From assembly GCA_025359065.1 (NCBI GenBank), contig JANYHM010000117.1:1-32344 (forward strand): DNA of 32,344 nucleotides, written 5' to 3'. Positions within the stretch are counted from its first letter, which is position 1; every line of letters starts with the position of its first letter. Below, one piece after another: positions 8,102 through 16,913 of the stretch. The notes beneath the pieces were generated by a model, which ran no database searches, was not told the DNA's origin, and saw nothing but the letters and a program-made list of their open reading frames with translations. The position numbers and the translations under genes are program-made. This stretch comes from Synechococcales cyanobacterium GL140_1_metabinner_5_sub (GTDB lineage Bacteria; Cyanobacteriota; Cyanobacteriia; Cyanobacteriales; Chamaesiphonaceae).

Positions 8102-9151
8102 ATGAAAACCAAGCATCTATTTACTCTCTGTGTTCTTTTGGCTTTAACTAGTTCTGGATTGTTACTGACTGATGTGCCTTTGAGTATCGCTCAGTCAAAC
8201 AATTCCAAGCTCAGTAATGCTAAAGACCCCCAAAAATCATCAAATAAGCCTGAGAAAGAGCCTCCGGGAAAAGATTCTCCGGGAGCAGCACCAAAAACTA
8301 TTGAACCAGGCAGCACAGAGACTGATCAGACAAAAACAAATTCTGAGACAGCGCCAAAAGATCCTAAAGGTGATTCTACTTTATCTGGTAATGCTGTTAA
8401 GGGCGCTAGCAAAACCGATGGTGATGATTCATTAACTTCTTTGCTTCTTAGCGGTCTGAGCGGTTTACTACACTTATTAGAGATTGCTGGGTTGGTTTGG
8501 GCTTATTTTAAAATTCAGCAGCTTACTGAGAAAAGCCGTGATGGTAGAAACCAAATTAAGAGTTTAACAGATAGATTAAGTGCTTCTGAACAGAAACAAA
8601 AAACTCAAGGAGATCAGCTAAAATTGATTGGTTCTGAGGCCACCAATGCCCGCAAGCTGACATCTAGGATGAATGCGATCGAACAGGCTGCTCAGCAAAA
8701 ATATAGCGATGTGGGCTATGCTGATCCTGGCTACATACCAAACCCTGAAGCTGCCAAGACTGCTCCCACCCCGTCGGAATATCCGTTTTTGGACACTTAC
8801 CGCCAAAGCTCGGATAACTTCAAGAATAAATATGCGCCCAAGGTTGTTTCAGAAGATGCTGATAATCTCCAGAAACGACGATCTGGCGATTATCAAGAAA
8901 TTATTTTAGGCGAAGATCGTCAGGGTAACTATTGGTTATTCAATGATGGCAGCACTACTTATTTGATTCCTAGCCCTAAATTAAAAGTTAATGACCTAAA
9001 TATCCGCACTGCTGGAGGCTTATTTACCTGTGAAAACTATACTCCAGGCTATCAGCACGTCACCATTGTTCGTCCGGCCATCGTTTCTGCTCAACTGGGA
9101 GGCAGTGAACGCTGGAAACTAGAGCAAAAAGGGGTTCTGGAATTCACCTAA
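8102..9151 (+). CDS. Membrane-anchored coiled-coil protein with the shared C-terminal domain
   Basis: A 349-residue protein. It has a signal peptide (1-30, likely cleaved near SIAQ-S), a disordered external region rich in Pro, Lys, Ser, Thr and Asp (32-110), one transmembrane helix (about 111-137) and a coiled coil (about 138-200). The C-terminal domain (about 256-349) resembles that of the preceding gene: GNYWLF, YLIPS, IVRPAIV and WKLEQKGVLEF. Acidic residues before the helix and Lys/Arg after it favour a cytoplasmic C-terminus. The two related domains of the neighbouring genes would then lie in the same compartment, one soluble and one tethered to the membrane. Start and stop of the two genes are 9 bases apart and a terminator follows, so it is the last gene of the set. 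Function unknown. Confidence 0.8.
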   Translation: MKTKHLFTLCVLLALTSSGLLLTDVPLSIAQSNNSKLSNAKDPQKSSNKPEKEPPGKDSPGAAPKTIEPGSTETDQTKTNSETAPKDPKGDSTLSGNAVKGASKTDGDDSLTSLLLSGLSGLLHLLEIAGLVWAYFKIQQLTEKSRDGRNQIKSLTDRLSASEQKQKTQGDQLKLIGSEATNARKLTSRMNAIEQAAQQKYSDVGYADPGYIPNPEAAKTAPTPSEYPFLDTYRQSSDNFKNKYAPKVVSEDADNLQKRRSGDYQEIILGEDRQGNYWLFNDGSTTYLIPSPKLKVNDLNIRTAGGLFTCENYTPGYQHVTIVRPAIVSAQLGGSERWKLEQKGVLEFT

Positions 9152-9196
9152 AGTTCAAAGCATCATTACTTTCTATTCTGCTGCTAGAAATAGAAG

Positions 9197-9226
9197 ACGG
9201 GTAGCCCTGATGAGTTACCCGTTTTT
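9197..9226 (+). terminator. Intrinsic terminator of the tubulin-like/actin-like gene set
   Basis: ACGGGTA (9197-9203) pairs with TACCCGT (9216-9222) across a 12-base loop and the stem runs into TTTTT. It stands 45 bases after the last stop codon. Confidence 0.75.
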
Positions 9227-9256
9227 GGATGAGACAGAAATCTTGCCCAGAGATTG

Positions 9257-9294
9257 CGGTAGCACTTGATGAGCGTGAAAAACAAGCGCTACCG
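9257..9294 (-). terminator. 3' stem-loop after the DUF92 gene
   Basis: On the minus strand a 12-base-pair stem forms between 9283-9294 and 9257-9268 around a 14-base loop. One position is G-U on the minus strand but A-C on the plus strand, so the minus RNA folds better. No U-run follows, so it may be a 3' end-stabilising hairpin instead of a classic terminator. Confidence 0.4.
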
Positions 9295-9332
9295 AAATCT
9301 AGAACCATTGCTTAACTGGACTAGCCGATCGT

Positions 9333-10142
9333 CTACGTTGTTCCTAAAGATTGCCACAAGCTGCCCAAACCGATCGCCACCGCCGCCCCGATCGCCGTAT
9401 TAATAAAATTCACCAGCTCATTGGTCAGCCAGGTGTTTTTATCTTGAAAAGCCGCCCCAATTAAGCTTTCAGCCGTCGTGGCCACCAAAGCCGCAATCAA
9501 ACAAATCACTACACCTACCCCCGAAATCATCCCCAAAACATTAGCCACGATCGCCAATATCAAACTACCCACAATCCCAGCAATGCTTCCCTCCAAACTC
9601 ACTGCTCCCTCTGTGCCTCTGGGCACTAATTGGAGAGTAGTAATCAAATAAGTCGTCTTACCATAGGCTTTGCCTACTTCACTGGCGCTGGTATCAGCTA
9701 ACTTGGTGGCAATGCTAGCCACATAGCCCAATAGTAATGGGGGCAGCCAGAGATGATCTGTGGATTTCCCCGTTAAAAAGTAGGTCAACAGTGCGCAGAT
9801 CGTCGCTGTAGCAGCCGAACCCCAAACATTTTCTGGCCCTCTGGCTCCCGATCGCTTTTCGGCAATACCCGCAGCTTCTTTTTCAGCCATGCCAATGCGG
9901 GTGACTAATGACCCACAGAGAAAATAGACCATCATTACCATATAAGCCCGCCACCCCAAAGTAGCCCACAAAATAACCCCCAAAGCCCAGGCATGAAGAT
10001 GCCCAGCGGGGGTCAAAAGCTTTTTGGGTAACACATAGGCCACGCCCAGCAAAACGCCATTAAGCAAGGCTCCACAAAGCCAGGGCTGCCACCAGGGAAT
10101 ATCGATCATTAATTCTGGGCGGGCAAAGAAAAATTCAAGCAT
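9333..10142 (-). CDS. DUF92/VTE6-like membrane protein, probable phytyl-phosphate kinase
   Basis: A 269-residue polytopic membrane protein of the DUF92 (TMEM19-like) family. The best signature is RGPENVWGSAA at residues 101-111, with several Gly/Ala-rich hydrophobic helices before and after it. In plants and Synechocystis, members of this family (VTE6) convert phytyl phosphate to phytyl diphosphate with an NTP, salvaging phytol from chlorophyll breakdown for tocopherol and related quinones. That role is inferred here from family membership and the photosynthetic host. The gene begins 6 bases after the UPF0016 gene on the same strand, so the two are probably cotranscribed. No functional link between phytol salvage and cation exchange is obvious. 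Confidence 0.85.
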   Translation of the reverse strand: MLEFFFARPELMIDIPWWQPWLCGALLNGVLLGVAYVLPKKLLTPAGHLHAWALGVILWATLGWRAYMVMMVYFLCGSLVTRIGMAEKEAAGIAEKRSGARGPENVWGSAATATICALLTYFLTGKSTDHLWLPPLLLGYVASIATKLADTSASEVGKAYGKTTYLITTLQLVPRGTEGAVSLEGSIAGIVGSLILAIVANVLGMISGVGVVICLIAALVATTAESLIGAAFQDKNTWLTNELVNFINTAIGAAVAIGLGSLWQSLGTT

Positions 10143-10148
10143 CCCAGC

Positions 10149-10475
10149 CTATTCCTCGATCGCTGTGGTGGCTACCGGACTCAAGTTAGACCAGAGTAAT
10201 CGACCAGCCATGATAAAAAAACCGAGAGCAGCCAAGCCTTTCAGAATTCTAGGTGGAAATAAAACTGTAATGGAACCGCCCGCTAAGACCCCGATCGCGC
10301 TGGCTAGTATTAACGCTGCTACCGAACCGAAAAACACTGCCTTGGGATGCTTAGAACTACCGCCAATGGCGATCGCTGCCAACTGACTCTTATCACCAAT
10401 TTCAGCAATAAAAACCGTGGCGAAAGTCACTCCAATAAGCTGCCAATCTATTTCCAAAACTGCACCAAACCGCAA
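10149..10475 (-). CDS. Single-repeat UPF0016 (Gdt1/Mnx-type) cation exchanger subunit
   Basis: A 108-residue membrane protein with one copy of the UPF0016 repeat: the signature EIGDKSQLA at residues 25-33 lies at the end of the first helix, followed by two or three further helices. Family members exchange Mn2+ or Ca2+ against protons (plant PAM71, yeast Gdt1, Synechocystis Mnx). Canonical members carry two repeats and so two E-x-G-D motifs. This gene encodes one, so it must act as a homodimer or pair with a second half-size protein; no partner is in this window. The frame opens directly after an in-frame stop and the only upstream start is TTG at 10475, with no clear ribosome-binding site. 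A structured region precedes it (10501-10624). The DUF92 gene follows at 6 bases. Confidence 0.8.
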   Translation of the reverse strand: MRFGAVLEIDWQLIGVTFATVFIAEIGDKSQLAAIAIGGSSKHPKAVFFGSVAALILASAIGVLAGGSITVLFPPRILKGLAALGFFIMAGRLLWSNLSPVATTAIEE

Positions 10476-10500
10476 TATTTAAAATGAATGGAAAACCACA

Positions 10501-10624
10501 GCGCCGTCTTACCTCAGTTTATGACCTGGCGAAAGCCAGGTGGGCGCATTTGGCTCTGGCTGCTGAGTTTCTAGGTACTTGCCTAGTATACCGCAGCGAG
10601 AACAGCTCAGCTCCCGAGTAAGTC
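10501..10624. promoter_or_regulatory. Structured intergenic RNA candidate upstream of the UPF0016 gene
   Basis: The gap between trpB and the UPF0016 gene can fold into a compact multi-arm structure. ACCTGGC (10524-10530) pairs with GCCAGGT (10535-10541) around GAAA, flanked by GCGCC (10501-10505) and GGCGC (10543-10547). GCTGAG (10562-10567) pairs with CTCAGC (10606-10611) and encloses CTAGG/CCTAG (10571-10575, 10582-10586). CTTAC (10508-10512) pairs with GTAAG (10618-10622) and would close both arms; it competes with the GCGCC/GGCGC pairing. On the minus strand this is the 5' leader of a likely Mn exchanger gene, suggesting a cis-regulatory element. The GAAA tetraloop exists only on the plus strand, which would instead suggest a free small RNA. 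I do not see the yybP-ykoY manganese riboswitch core. Confidence 0.4.
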
Positions 10625-10711
10625 AAGCATAGATCAAAAAACATTATTGGCAGTCACCAACGCCGCAGTCTGTCCATTCATAACCTTATTATTACCAGAT
10701 TTCTCCAAAAA

Positions 10712-11956
10712 TCAACCAAGATCCATAAATTTTGCCACAGTGTTCACATCTTTGTCGCCCCGACCAGAACAATTAATCACTAGCTTCGGGCTACCGCTCA
10801 GTGACGGACAAAGGGTTTCCAAATAGGCCAAAGCATGAGCAGTTTCTAAAGCCGGAATAATCCCCTCAAGCTGGGAAGTGAGCTTAAAGCCCGCCAGTGC
10901 CTGCTCATCGGTCACACTGTAATACTCCGCCCGCGCCATATCTTTCAAGAAACTATGCTCGGGCCCCACACCCGGATAATCTAAGCCCGCACTGATCGAA
11001 TGTGCTTCAGTAACTTGGCCATCACTGTCTTGCAACAGATAGCTCATTGCCCCATGTAAGACTCCTGGCTTGCCCATGGTGAGAGTAGCAGCATGTTTAT
11101 CGGTATCAGTCCCAGAACCAGCCGCTTCTACACCAATCAACCGCACTGATGGTTCATTCATAAACTCATGGAACAAGCCCATGGCGTTGGAGCCACCGCC
11201 TACGCAGGCCAACAAAATATCTGGCAAACCATTCCATTTTTCCTGGGCCTGCCGCCGAGTTTCTACTCCAATCACAGCGTGGAAATCTCGCACAATCATT
11301 GGATAAGGATGGGGGCCAGCTACTGAACCCAAGATGTAGTGAGTTGTTTCTACATTCGTTACCCAGTCCCGAATCGCTTCGGAAGTAGCATCTTTCAGAG
11401 TCCCAGAACCAGCCGTAACCCCCCGCACTTCGGCACCCATCAAACGCATCCGAAAGACATTTAGAGACTGGCGCTCCATGTCTTCTACGCCCATGTAAAC
11501 AATGCACTGCAAACCAAAACGGGCACAGACTGTCGCGGTGGCTACGCCGTGCTGACCAGCCCCGGTTTCAGCGATCACCCGTTTCTTATTCATCCGCCGA
11601 GCTAGCAATACTTGCGCCAAGGCATTATTGATTTTGTGGGCACCAGTATGATTCAGGTCTTCGCGCTTGAGATAAATCTGGGCACCACTGCCATCGGGTT
11701 TGGCATAGTGCTGAGTCAGGCGTTCGGCGAAGTAAAGTGGGCTAGGACGACCAACATAGTCATGGAGCAAACCATTCAGTTCTTTTTGAAACTCCGGATC
11801 CTGAGTGTGCTGATAATATGCGGCTTCTAGCTCGGCCAAAGCTGGCATTAGAGTCTCGGGAACGTATTTGCCACCAAATTTACCAAAGCGTCCAAGTTTA
11901 TCTGGTTGGGCTGAAGCTTGGAAACTGGTTTTGGGAGAAAGAGGAGTTTGAGTCAT
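10712..11956 (-). CDS. trpB: Tryptophan synthase beta subunit
   Basis: A 414-residue cytoplasmic enzyme that joins indole and serine to make tryptophan, using pyridoxal phosphate. The PLP lysine is Lys108 in HTGAHKINN, the catalytic glutamate is Glu130 in AETGAGQHG, and the phosphate of PLP is held by GGGSNA at 253-258. The N-terminal [16 protein letters not shown] and the C-terminal GRGDKD segment are also typical. Length is normal for the family, so the gene is intact. It stands alone: trpA is not adjacent, as is usual in cyanobacteria where trp genes are dispersed. It is divergent from the SUI1-like gene. A weak stem (TTGG/CCAA) followed by TTTTTT on the minus strand near 10635-10660 may end its transcript. 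Confidence 0.97.
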   Translation of the reverse strand: MTQTPLSPKTSFQASAQPDKLGRFGKFGGKYVPETLMPALAELEAAYYQHTQDPEFQKELNGLLHDYVGRPSPLYFAERLTQHYAKPDGSGAQIYLKREDLNHTGAHKINNALAQVLLARRMNKKRVIAETGAGQHGVATATVCARFGLQCIVYMGVEDMERQSLNVFRMRLMGAEVRGVTAGSGTLKDATSEAIRDWVTNVETTHYILGSVAGPHPYPMIVRDFHAVIGVETRRQAQEKWNGLPDILLACVGGGSNAMGLFHEFMNEPSVRLIGVEAAGSGTDTDKHAATLTMGKPGVLHGAMSYLLQDSDGQVTEAHSISAGLDYPGVGPEHSFLKDMARAEYYSVTDEQALAGFKLTSQLEGIIPALETAHALAYLETLCPSLSGSPKLVINCSGRGDKDVNTVAKFMDLG

Positions 11957-12020
11957 AATATTTGCTAGGCCGAGTCCAGAGCAGGCTTAAAATTAATTGT
12001 TCCTCATTCTACTGAAAATT

Positions 12021-12359
12021 ATGGCTGGCAAGAAACAAGAAGCTGGAAAAGTTGTCTATCGGGAGTTTGGCGTTAACGAAGCAGAGGAGGAACTCGAAGC
12101 AGTAGATTTACCACCTCAGCAGCATAACCTGAAGATCCAGGCTACTCGCAAAGGCAAGGGAGGCAAAACGGTAACAGAGGTAACTGGCTGGCAGGTGAGT
12201 GATGAGACGCTGCAAAAAATTGTGAAGCAGTTAAAAAATCAGTGTGGTAGCGGCGGAACGGTAAAAGATGGATCGATCGAAATCCAAGGCGATCATCGCC
12301 CCAAGATTTTGGAGGTGTTGGTGGGTCTGGGCTATAAGGCTAAAACCAGCGGTGGCTGA
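12021..12359 (+). CDS. SUI1/eIF1-like translation factor (YciH family)
   Basis: A 112-residue protein of the SUI1/eIF1 family. The N-terminal half is charged and variable; the second half carries the SUI1 core with the basic [11 protein letters not shown] loop, a GW pair, and the terminal [20 protein letters not shown] segment followed by a [12 protein letters not shown] helix. In archaea and eukaryotes this fold guards start-codon choice on the small ribosomal subunit; bacterial YciH has been linked to discrimination against non-canonical initiation. The ATG at 12021 is chosen over a TTG at 11997 that would add eight hydrophobic residues not seen in the family. It is divergent from trpB (64 bases apart) and converges on dnaE. 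Confidence 0.9.
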   Translation: MAGKKQEAGKVVYREFGVNEAEEELEAVDLPPQQHNLKIQATRKGKGGKTVTEVTGWQVSDETLQKIVKQLKNQCGSGGTVKDGSIEIQGDHRPKILEVLVGLGYKAKTSGG

Positions 12360-12437
12360 CCAGAAAATTTATCTAAAAATTGTCATTACACGGCTATTTG
12401 TTAGACATGAAAGCCCCTTTGGAATCATAGTAAATCG

Positions 12438-15101
12438 CTAATGATCAGCTCGGTAGAGATCTAGTCCTTGCTCAAAAATCTCTTGAATTGATCGCATCTC
12501 ACCATTAATCGTCATGAATTTATGATCGATCGTTGCTTTAATTTTTGATCCATCTTCTAACAAGTACTCTATTACTTCTTGCTGGCCTCGCTGATGCCAT
12601 TGTGTGATCGGCTGAGTATAGACATGACCTTTTTTATCTATGCTAAACACCGAGCACTGTAGTTTTTCTGAGACTATTTTATTGATCGACACTGCTCCAT
12701 ATTCTACTGTCAAAATCTCAGTATCCCCACTCAAGCAATACTCGGCAAACAGCACCATTTGGTCAAACAATTTATCAGCAATTTCTGTAGAAATGCCATT
12801 TTTTGCTGAACCATCTAAGAAATTAGTGCGCTGTTTCTGCATTTCATCGGCTTTCTTTTTCCCCATTGCCCGTCGCAGCAAATCGGCCTGACCCAGCGAA
12901 TAACCCGCCAAATCCTGCGCCATTTTCATGATCTGTTCTTGGTAACATAATGTCCCGTAAGTCTCTTCCAGTATGGGTTTAAGCAATGGATGATCATAGA
13001 CGATTTCTTCCCGGCCATGTTTTCGATCGATGAAGTGTGGAATTAACCCTGCATCCAGAGGCCCTGGACGATACAGCGCCAAAATCGAAGAAATATCTTC
13101 GATACAAGAAGGACGCAGCTTTGATACCACATCCAACATCCCCGATGACTCTAGCTGAAAAACTCCTTCTAGATCGCCTGCACTGACCATTTTGTAAGTT
13201 TTATCCACCATGGGCGGACGTTTTTTGGCACCAGGTTTTCCCTCATTTTTGCGTTGGATAGAAATTGCTCGACGTTCCTCAAAAGTAATTTCATCAGGAT
13301 CAATTACATCTCCTTTATTTTGTAGAATTAGATCTACGGCATTTTGAATAATAGTTAAATTTCTCAGACCCAAAAAGTCCATTTTCAATAGACCTAAAGC
13401 ATCGAGATCTTCCATGTAATACTGCGTGATCACCGAGCCATCATTGTTGCGTTGCAGCGGCACAATCTCATCCAAAGGCTGCGCTGAAATTACCACTCCA
13501 GCCGCGTGAACTCCAAAGGTTTTGTTAGTACCTTCAATCCGCATGGCCATATCAATCCACTGCTTACCCGAGATCGTAATACCGGGCACATTGGTTTCAA
13601 AAGAAGCTGTTTCATAAGCTTGTTTAAACTCGATCGCCGGCGTTTTATCTGAAATCATCACTGCCAATTTGGTGGGCTTACCCCGTACCGTTGGGATATA
13701 TTTCGCCATCTTGTTGGAGTCAGCAAAAGAAATATCTAGCACTCGTGCCACGTCTTTCAACACCGCCTTAGAAGTCATGCGGTTGAAAGTAATAATCTGC
13801 GCTACTCGCTCAGTGCCGTATTTTTGAGTCACATACTGAATCACCTCATCCCGCCGTTCAATGCAAAAATCAGTATCAATATCGGGCATGGATTTACGCT
13901 CGGGGTTCAAGAAGCGCTCAAACACCAGGCCATGATGTACTGGGTCAATATTGGTAATGCGCATGGCGTAAGCTACCAGCGAGCCTGCTGCGGAGCCACG
14001 CCCTGGCCCCACTGGAATGCCTCGATCGCGCGCAAACTTGATGTAGTCCCACACCACCAAAAAATAGGCCGAGAAACCCATCTGCTCGATCATCTTCAGC
14101 TCGTAATCTAGCCGATCGCGATATTCTTGGCTGATGTCTTGAAAGCTTCTGACTTTCTGTAGGGTTTTCAGACCGTTGCGGGCGATTTCTTCTACAAAGG
14201 TAGCCTGAGTATGACCAGGGGGCAGAGGGAAATCGGGAATGCGGGGTTCACCCAACACATTGTATGGCTGAACTTTATCGGCTACTTTGAGGGTGTTGGC
14301 GATCGCCTCGGCAATTACGTCTTCTGGTAAATGATCTCGGAACAGCAGCGCCATTTCTGCGGCAGATTTTAGGTACTCTGTGCCGCTGTAACGCATCCGC
14401 TTGTCTTCGCTGATCAGTGTATTTGTCTGAATACAGAGCAGAGCATCATGGGCTTCTACGTCTTGACAAGAAATAAAGTGAGAATCGTTGGTGGCAATAA
14501 TCTCAATATCTAGTTCTCTGGCAATTCGCACAATCTCGACGTTCACAATCCGGTCTTCCCGCGAGCCGTGATCTTGAATTTCTAGATAAAAATCTTCACC
14601 AAACACTTTTTTGTACCAAGCCGCCGCCTTGCGGGCATAGTCTAAACTTCCCGCCATAATCGCCTGGGGAATTTCACCCCCCAAACAAGCACTAGTCACC
14701 ATCAAGCCTTCTTTGTACTTCTCTAGCACCTCCCGGTTAATGCAGGGACGAGCAAAGATGCCTTTACCCTGAAAGCCTTCTAAGTGGGAGATGGTGGTGA
14801 GCTTAACTAAATTTTTATATCCTTGGGTATTTTTGGCTAATACTACTTGGTGAAACTTCTGGCGGCGCTTTTGCTCTCGATAGTCTCCATCAATCACATA
14901 CATTTCGTTGCCGATGATTGGCTTAATGCCCTTGTTGCGGCAGACTTTGATCAGTTCGATCGCCCCATACATTACGCCGTGATCGGTCAGGGCAATAGCA
15001 GGCATTCCCAAAGCCACCGCTCGATCGGCCAGTTCTGGCAGTTGACTAGCTCCGTCGAGCAGGCTGTAATCACTGTGAATATGTAAGCCAACAAAGGTCA
15101 T
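12438..15101 (-). CDS. dnaE: DNA polymerase III alpha subunit, N-terminal part fused to split intein N-half
   Basis: An 887-residue protein. Residues 1-788 are the N-extein of replicative polymerase III alpha: a PHP domain starting at [11 protein letters not shown], then the polymerase palm with catalytic Asp407 and Asp409 (PDIDTDF) and Asp575 (KMDFLGL). At Cys789 (codon 12735-12737), after FAEY, begins a 99-residue split intein N-fragment, [14 protein letters not shown], with the block B histidine in ATIDHKF. The stop follows directly. The fragment is spliced in trans to a C-terminal DnaE half made from a distant gene, as known for cyanobacterial DnaE. The open frame extends 24 codons upstream to 15173, but the family N-terminus [13 protein letters not shown] fixes the start at 15101. 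The C-half gene is not in this window. Confidence 0.97.
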   Translation of the reverse strand: MTFVGLHIHSDYSLLDGASQLPELADRAVALGMPAIALTDHGVMYGAIELIKVCRNKGIKPIIGNEMYVIDGDYREQKRRQKFHQVVLAKNTQGYKNLVKLTTISHLEGFQGKGIFARPCINREVLEKYKEGLMVTSACLGGEIPQAIMAGSLDYARKAAAWYKKVFGEDFYLEIQDHGSREDRIVNVEIVRIARELDIEIIATNDSHFISCQDVEAHDALLCIQTNTLISEDKRMRYSGTEYLKSAAEMALLFRDHLPEDVIAEAIANTLKVADKVQPYNVLGEPRIPDFPLPPGHTQATFVEEIARNGLKTLQKVRSFQDISQEYRDRLDYELKMIEQMGFSAYFLVVWDYIKFARDRGIPVGPGRGSAAGSLVAYAMRITNIDPVHHGLVFERFLNPERKSMPDIDTDFCIERRDEVIQYVTQKYGTERVAQIITFNRMTSKAVLKDVARVLDISFADSNKMAKYIPTVRGKPTKLAVMISDKTPAIEFKQAYETASFETNVPGITISGKQWIDMAMRIEGTNKTFGVHAAGVVISAQPLDEIVPLQRNNDGSVITQYYMEDLDALGLLKMDFLGLRNLTIIQNAVDLILQNKGDVIDPDEITFEERRAISIQRKNEGKPGAKKRPPMVDKTYKMVSAGDLEGVFQLESSGMLDVVSKLRPSCIEDISSILALYRPGPLDAGLIPHFIDRKHGREEIVYDHPLLKPILEETYGTLCYQEQIMKMAQDLAGYSLGQADLLRRAMGKKKADEMQKQRTNFLDGSAKNGISTEIADKLFDQMVLFAEYCLSGDTEILTVEYGAVSINKIVSEKLQCSVFSIDKKGHVYTQPITQWHQRGQQEVIEYLLEDGSKIKATIDHKFMTINGEMRSIQEIFEQGLDLYRADH
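12441..12737 (-). other. Split DnaE intein, N-terminal fragment
   Basis: 99 codons from Cys1 (TGC at 12735-12737) to the His codon before the TAG stop. Block A is [14 protein letters not shown] and block B contains T69-x-x-H72. There is no homing endonuclease domain. By comparison with remembered Npu and Synechocystis DnaE-N inteins it is clearly the same allele, with its own substitutions (for example GD at positions 4-5 and AVSIN at 15-19). Confidence 0.95.
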
Positions 15102-15362
15102 AGAAAGTCCAGAAGTCAAATGCCTACATTTCTTATAGTACCCAAGAACTAAGTCACTTTGCTCTATGTACAAATAATGCGGGTGTTTTCAAGATTAGCA
15201 TCAAGACCTTAAATTGCCATCAAAGAATATTTCGTTAACTGGTATTAATTGATACCATTGGCCGTTGATCACTATGTCAATCCCCAAATCTAGCGTAGAA
15301 GAACCAAGTAAATCCTAAATCGGCACACTATATTCTTTTCGACTATTGAGTTCGATGGAATA
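15102..15362. other. Intergenic region between dnaE and the AAA ATPase gene
   Basis: The gap separates the dnaE start from the stop of the ATPase gene, both on the minus strand, and must hold the dnaE promoter. It is AT-rich. I see no RNA gene, repeat or clear promoter. Confidence 0.5.
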
Positions 15363-16913
15363 CTAGGCTCGAATGACGGTGATTTGCTGTCCAGAGTTGG
15401 TAGTAGCGGCTTCTGTGCTAAGTCGATCAACCAAGAGCGGAGCATTTTGCCGCCGATCGAAGATCACCAACCAGCCACTGCTTTGTTTGAGGCGACTGAG
15501 GTAGCCTTCTAGTTGTTCTAATCCTTTAGCTAGAGGATCGGGGCGACCTGTGCGCCACACTTTCAGTTCAATCCCCAAGATCACGGCTCCATAACTTAAG
15601 CAAAGATCCATCCGATCGCGACCCAAGGCATATTCCCGCTCCAAAGTGCCCCCACCATTCACCACTCGGTGCAAAAAAGCCATCAGCACTAGGTGGGGAG
15701 CAATTTCTGGATAGGAAGCACTTTTTAACAGTGCCTCCCCGTGTTGGAGCCAGAAATCTAGGAAAGCATGAAGTAATCGATCGACATCCAATTCTCCTCC
15801 TGCCGTCAACCAACTTGGCGCAATCTGAGGCAGTGAGGCCATCGGAGTAACGGTGAGCACACGGGGCAGCACCTCGCGATAAATAGGATTAGCGATCGCT
15901 AAGCCACCTTGGGGATCCATGCGGCAAAGTCCCAAGTCTTGCACAAATTGAATATCTTCATTCGGCACATTGCCCAGATCTAAACCTGCTAGCATCGGTT
16001 CAATAATGGCTTTGATTCTATTTTCTCGCAGTCGTTCGGCAAGGCTATCGAGATGGGTATCTTGACGACGAATCAAAATTTCCTTGGCTTCTGCCACCAT
16101 TACTGGAGTGATGTTGATAGTGGGTTCTGGCGCAATTACTGTGGTTAATTGACGAGCTAAGGCGTTGACTAACCATGGTTGACATTGGGTAAGGTCGAAG
16201 GCTAGCTGCACAGCTTCTGGGGTAAAAATTTGTCCAGTATCATCAGTATGTTGTTGATATAAATTTGTTACATCAGCATGACTGAAATTACTCAGTGTCA
16301 AAGATTCAGCTTTGATATTGAAAGGGCTGGAAGTATTGAGTCTGTCACTACCACCAGAAACGACCTTATAGTCCCGCACATCCCGCAGACCAATCAGGCC
16401 GATAGAGACCGGAAAACCCTTAGGGCGATTGAAGTAACCGTCGCGTAACTGGCGCAGGACGGACAAGAGAGTTTGATCTCGCAGGGCATCAATTTCATCG
16501 ATTAGCAAGACTAGGGGCAGAGGAGAAGCTTTTGTCCAGCGTTGCAGGGCGTGGCGGATGCGTTGGCCGGGAGGAGCTTCACCCCAATGGGGCGGTTGCA
16601 GTTCGGGGGGTAAAAAGATTTCGCAGGTGTCTCGCCAAGTAGCAAGGATGGCGGCTTCGGCGCTGCCAATATCTTCAGGAAAAGGAGCACCAATTTCTAC
16701 GGAGAGGACAGCAGAAACATATTGGCCGCTGCGGGTGAGGCGATCGGCGAGGGTAAGGATAGCGGTGGTTTTGCCAATCTGTCTGGGGGCGTGGAGTACA
16801 AAGTAGTTTTCTTGCTGGATCAGGAGATCGATCTGAGGTAGCCGCGCCAGTGGGGGCAGCATGTAATGCTTTTCTGAGCGGCATGGGCCAGCGGTGTTGA
16901 ACCAGCGATTCAT
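15363..16913 (-). CDS. AAA ATPase with C-terminal PD-(D/E)XK-like domain
   Basis: A 516-residue protein. Residues 1-20 form a short lead with CRSEKHYMLPPLARLP, common in AAA-type ATPases of this class. Walker A is HAPRQIGKTT (Lys48) and Walker B is LLIDEID (136-142). A helical middle part with winged-helix-like features covers about 210-360. The C-terminal part (about 420-486) has the layout of a PD-(D/E)XK nuclease fold: Glu426, Asp436 in RMDLCL, the E449-L-K451 motif, then Gln467 and Tyr471. Proteins of this design are widespread and poorly understood, with suggested roles in DNA processing or mobile-element defence. The ATG at 16913 is preferred; the open frame runs to 17090 but the extra 59 codons look non-coding. 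No partner gene is adjacent. Confidence 0.8.
   Translation of the reverse strand: MNRWFNTAGPCRSEKHYMLPPLARLPQIDLLIQQENYFVLHAPRQIGKTTAILTLADRLTRSGQYVSAVLSVEIGAPFPEDIGSAEAAILATWRDTCEIFLPPELQPPHWGEAPPGQRIRHALQRWTKASPLPLVLLIDEIDALRDQTLLSVLRQLRDGYFNRPKGFPVSIGLIGLRDVRDYKVVSGGSDRLNTSSPFNIKAESLTLSNFSHADVTNLYQQHTDDTGQIFTPEAVQLAFDLTQCQPWLVNALARQLTTVIAPEPTINITPVMVAEAKEILIRRQDTHLDSLAERLRENRIKAIIEPMLAGLDLGNVPNEDIQFVQDLGLCRMDPQGGLAIANPIYREVLPRVLTVTPMASLPQIAPSWLTAGGELDVDRLLHAFLDFWLQHGEALLKSASYPEIAPHLVLMAFLHRVVNGGGTLEREYALGRDRMDLCLSYGAVILGIELKVWRTGRPDPLAKGLEQLEGYLSRLKQSSGWLVIFDRRQNAPLLVDRLSTEAATTNSGQQITVIRA

Noticed and set aside
10501-10640. yybP-ykoY manganese riboswitch call
   Set aside because: Position upstream of a UPF0016 gene fits, but the GGGGAGUAG and GCAAGACC core elements are not present; kept only as an unassigned structured region.
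12438-12737. dnaE as a truncated pseudogene
   Set aside because: The end coincides exactly with a split intein N-half of normal length, so the short product is the functional form.
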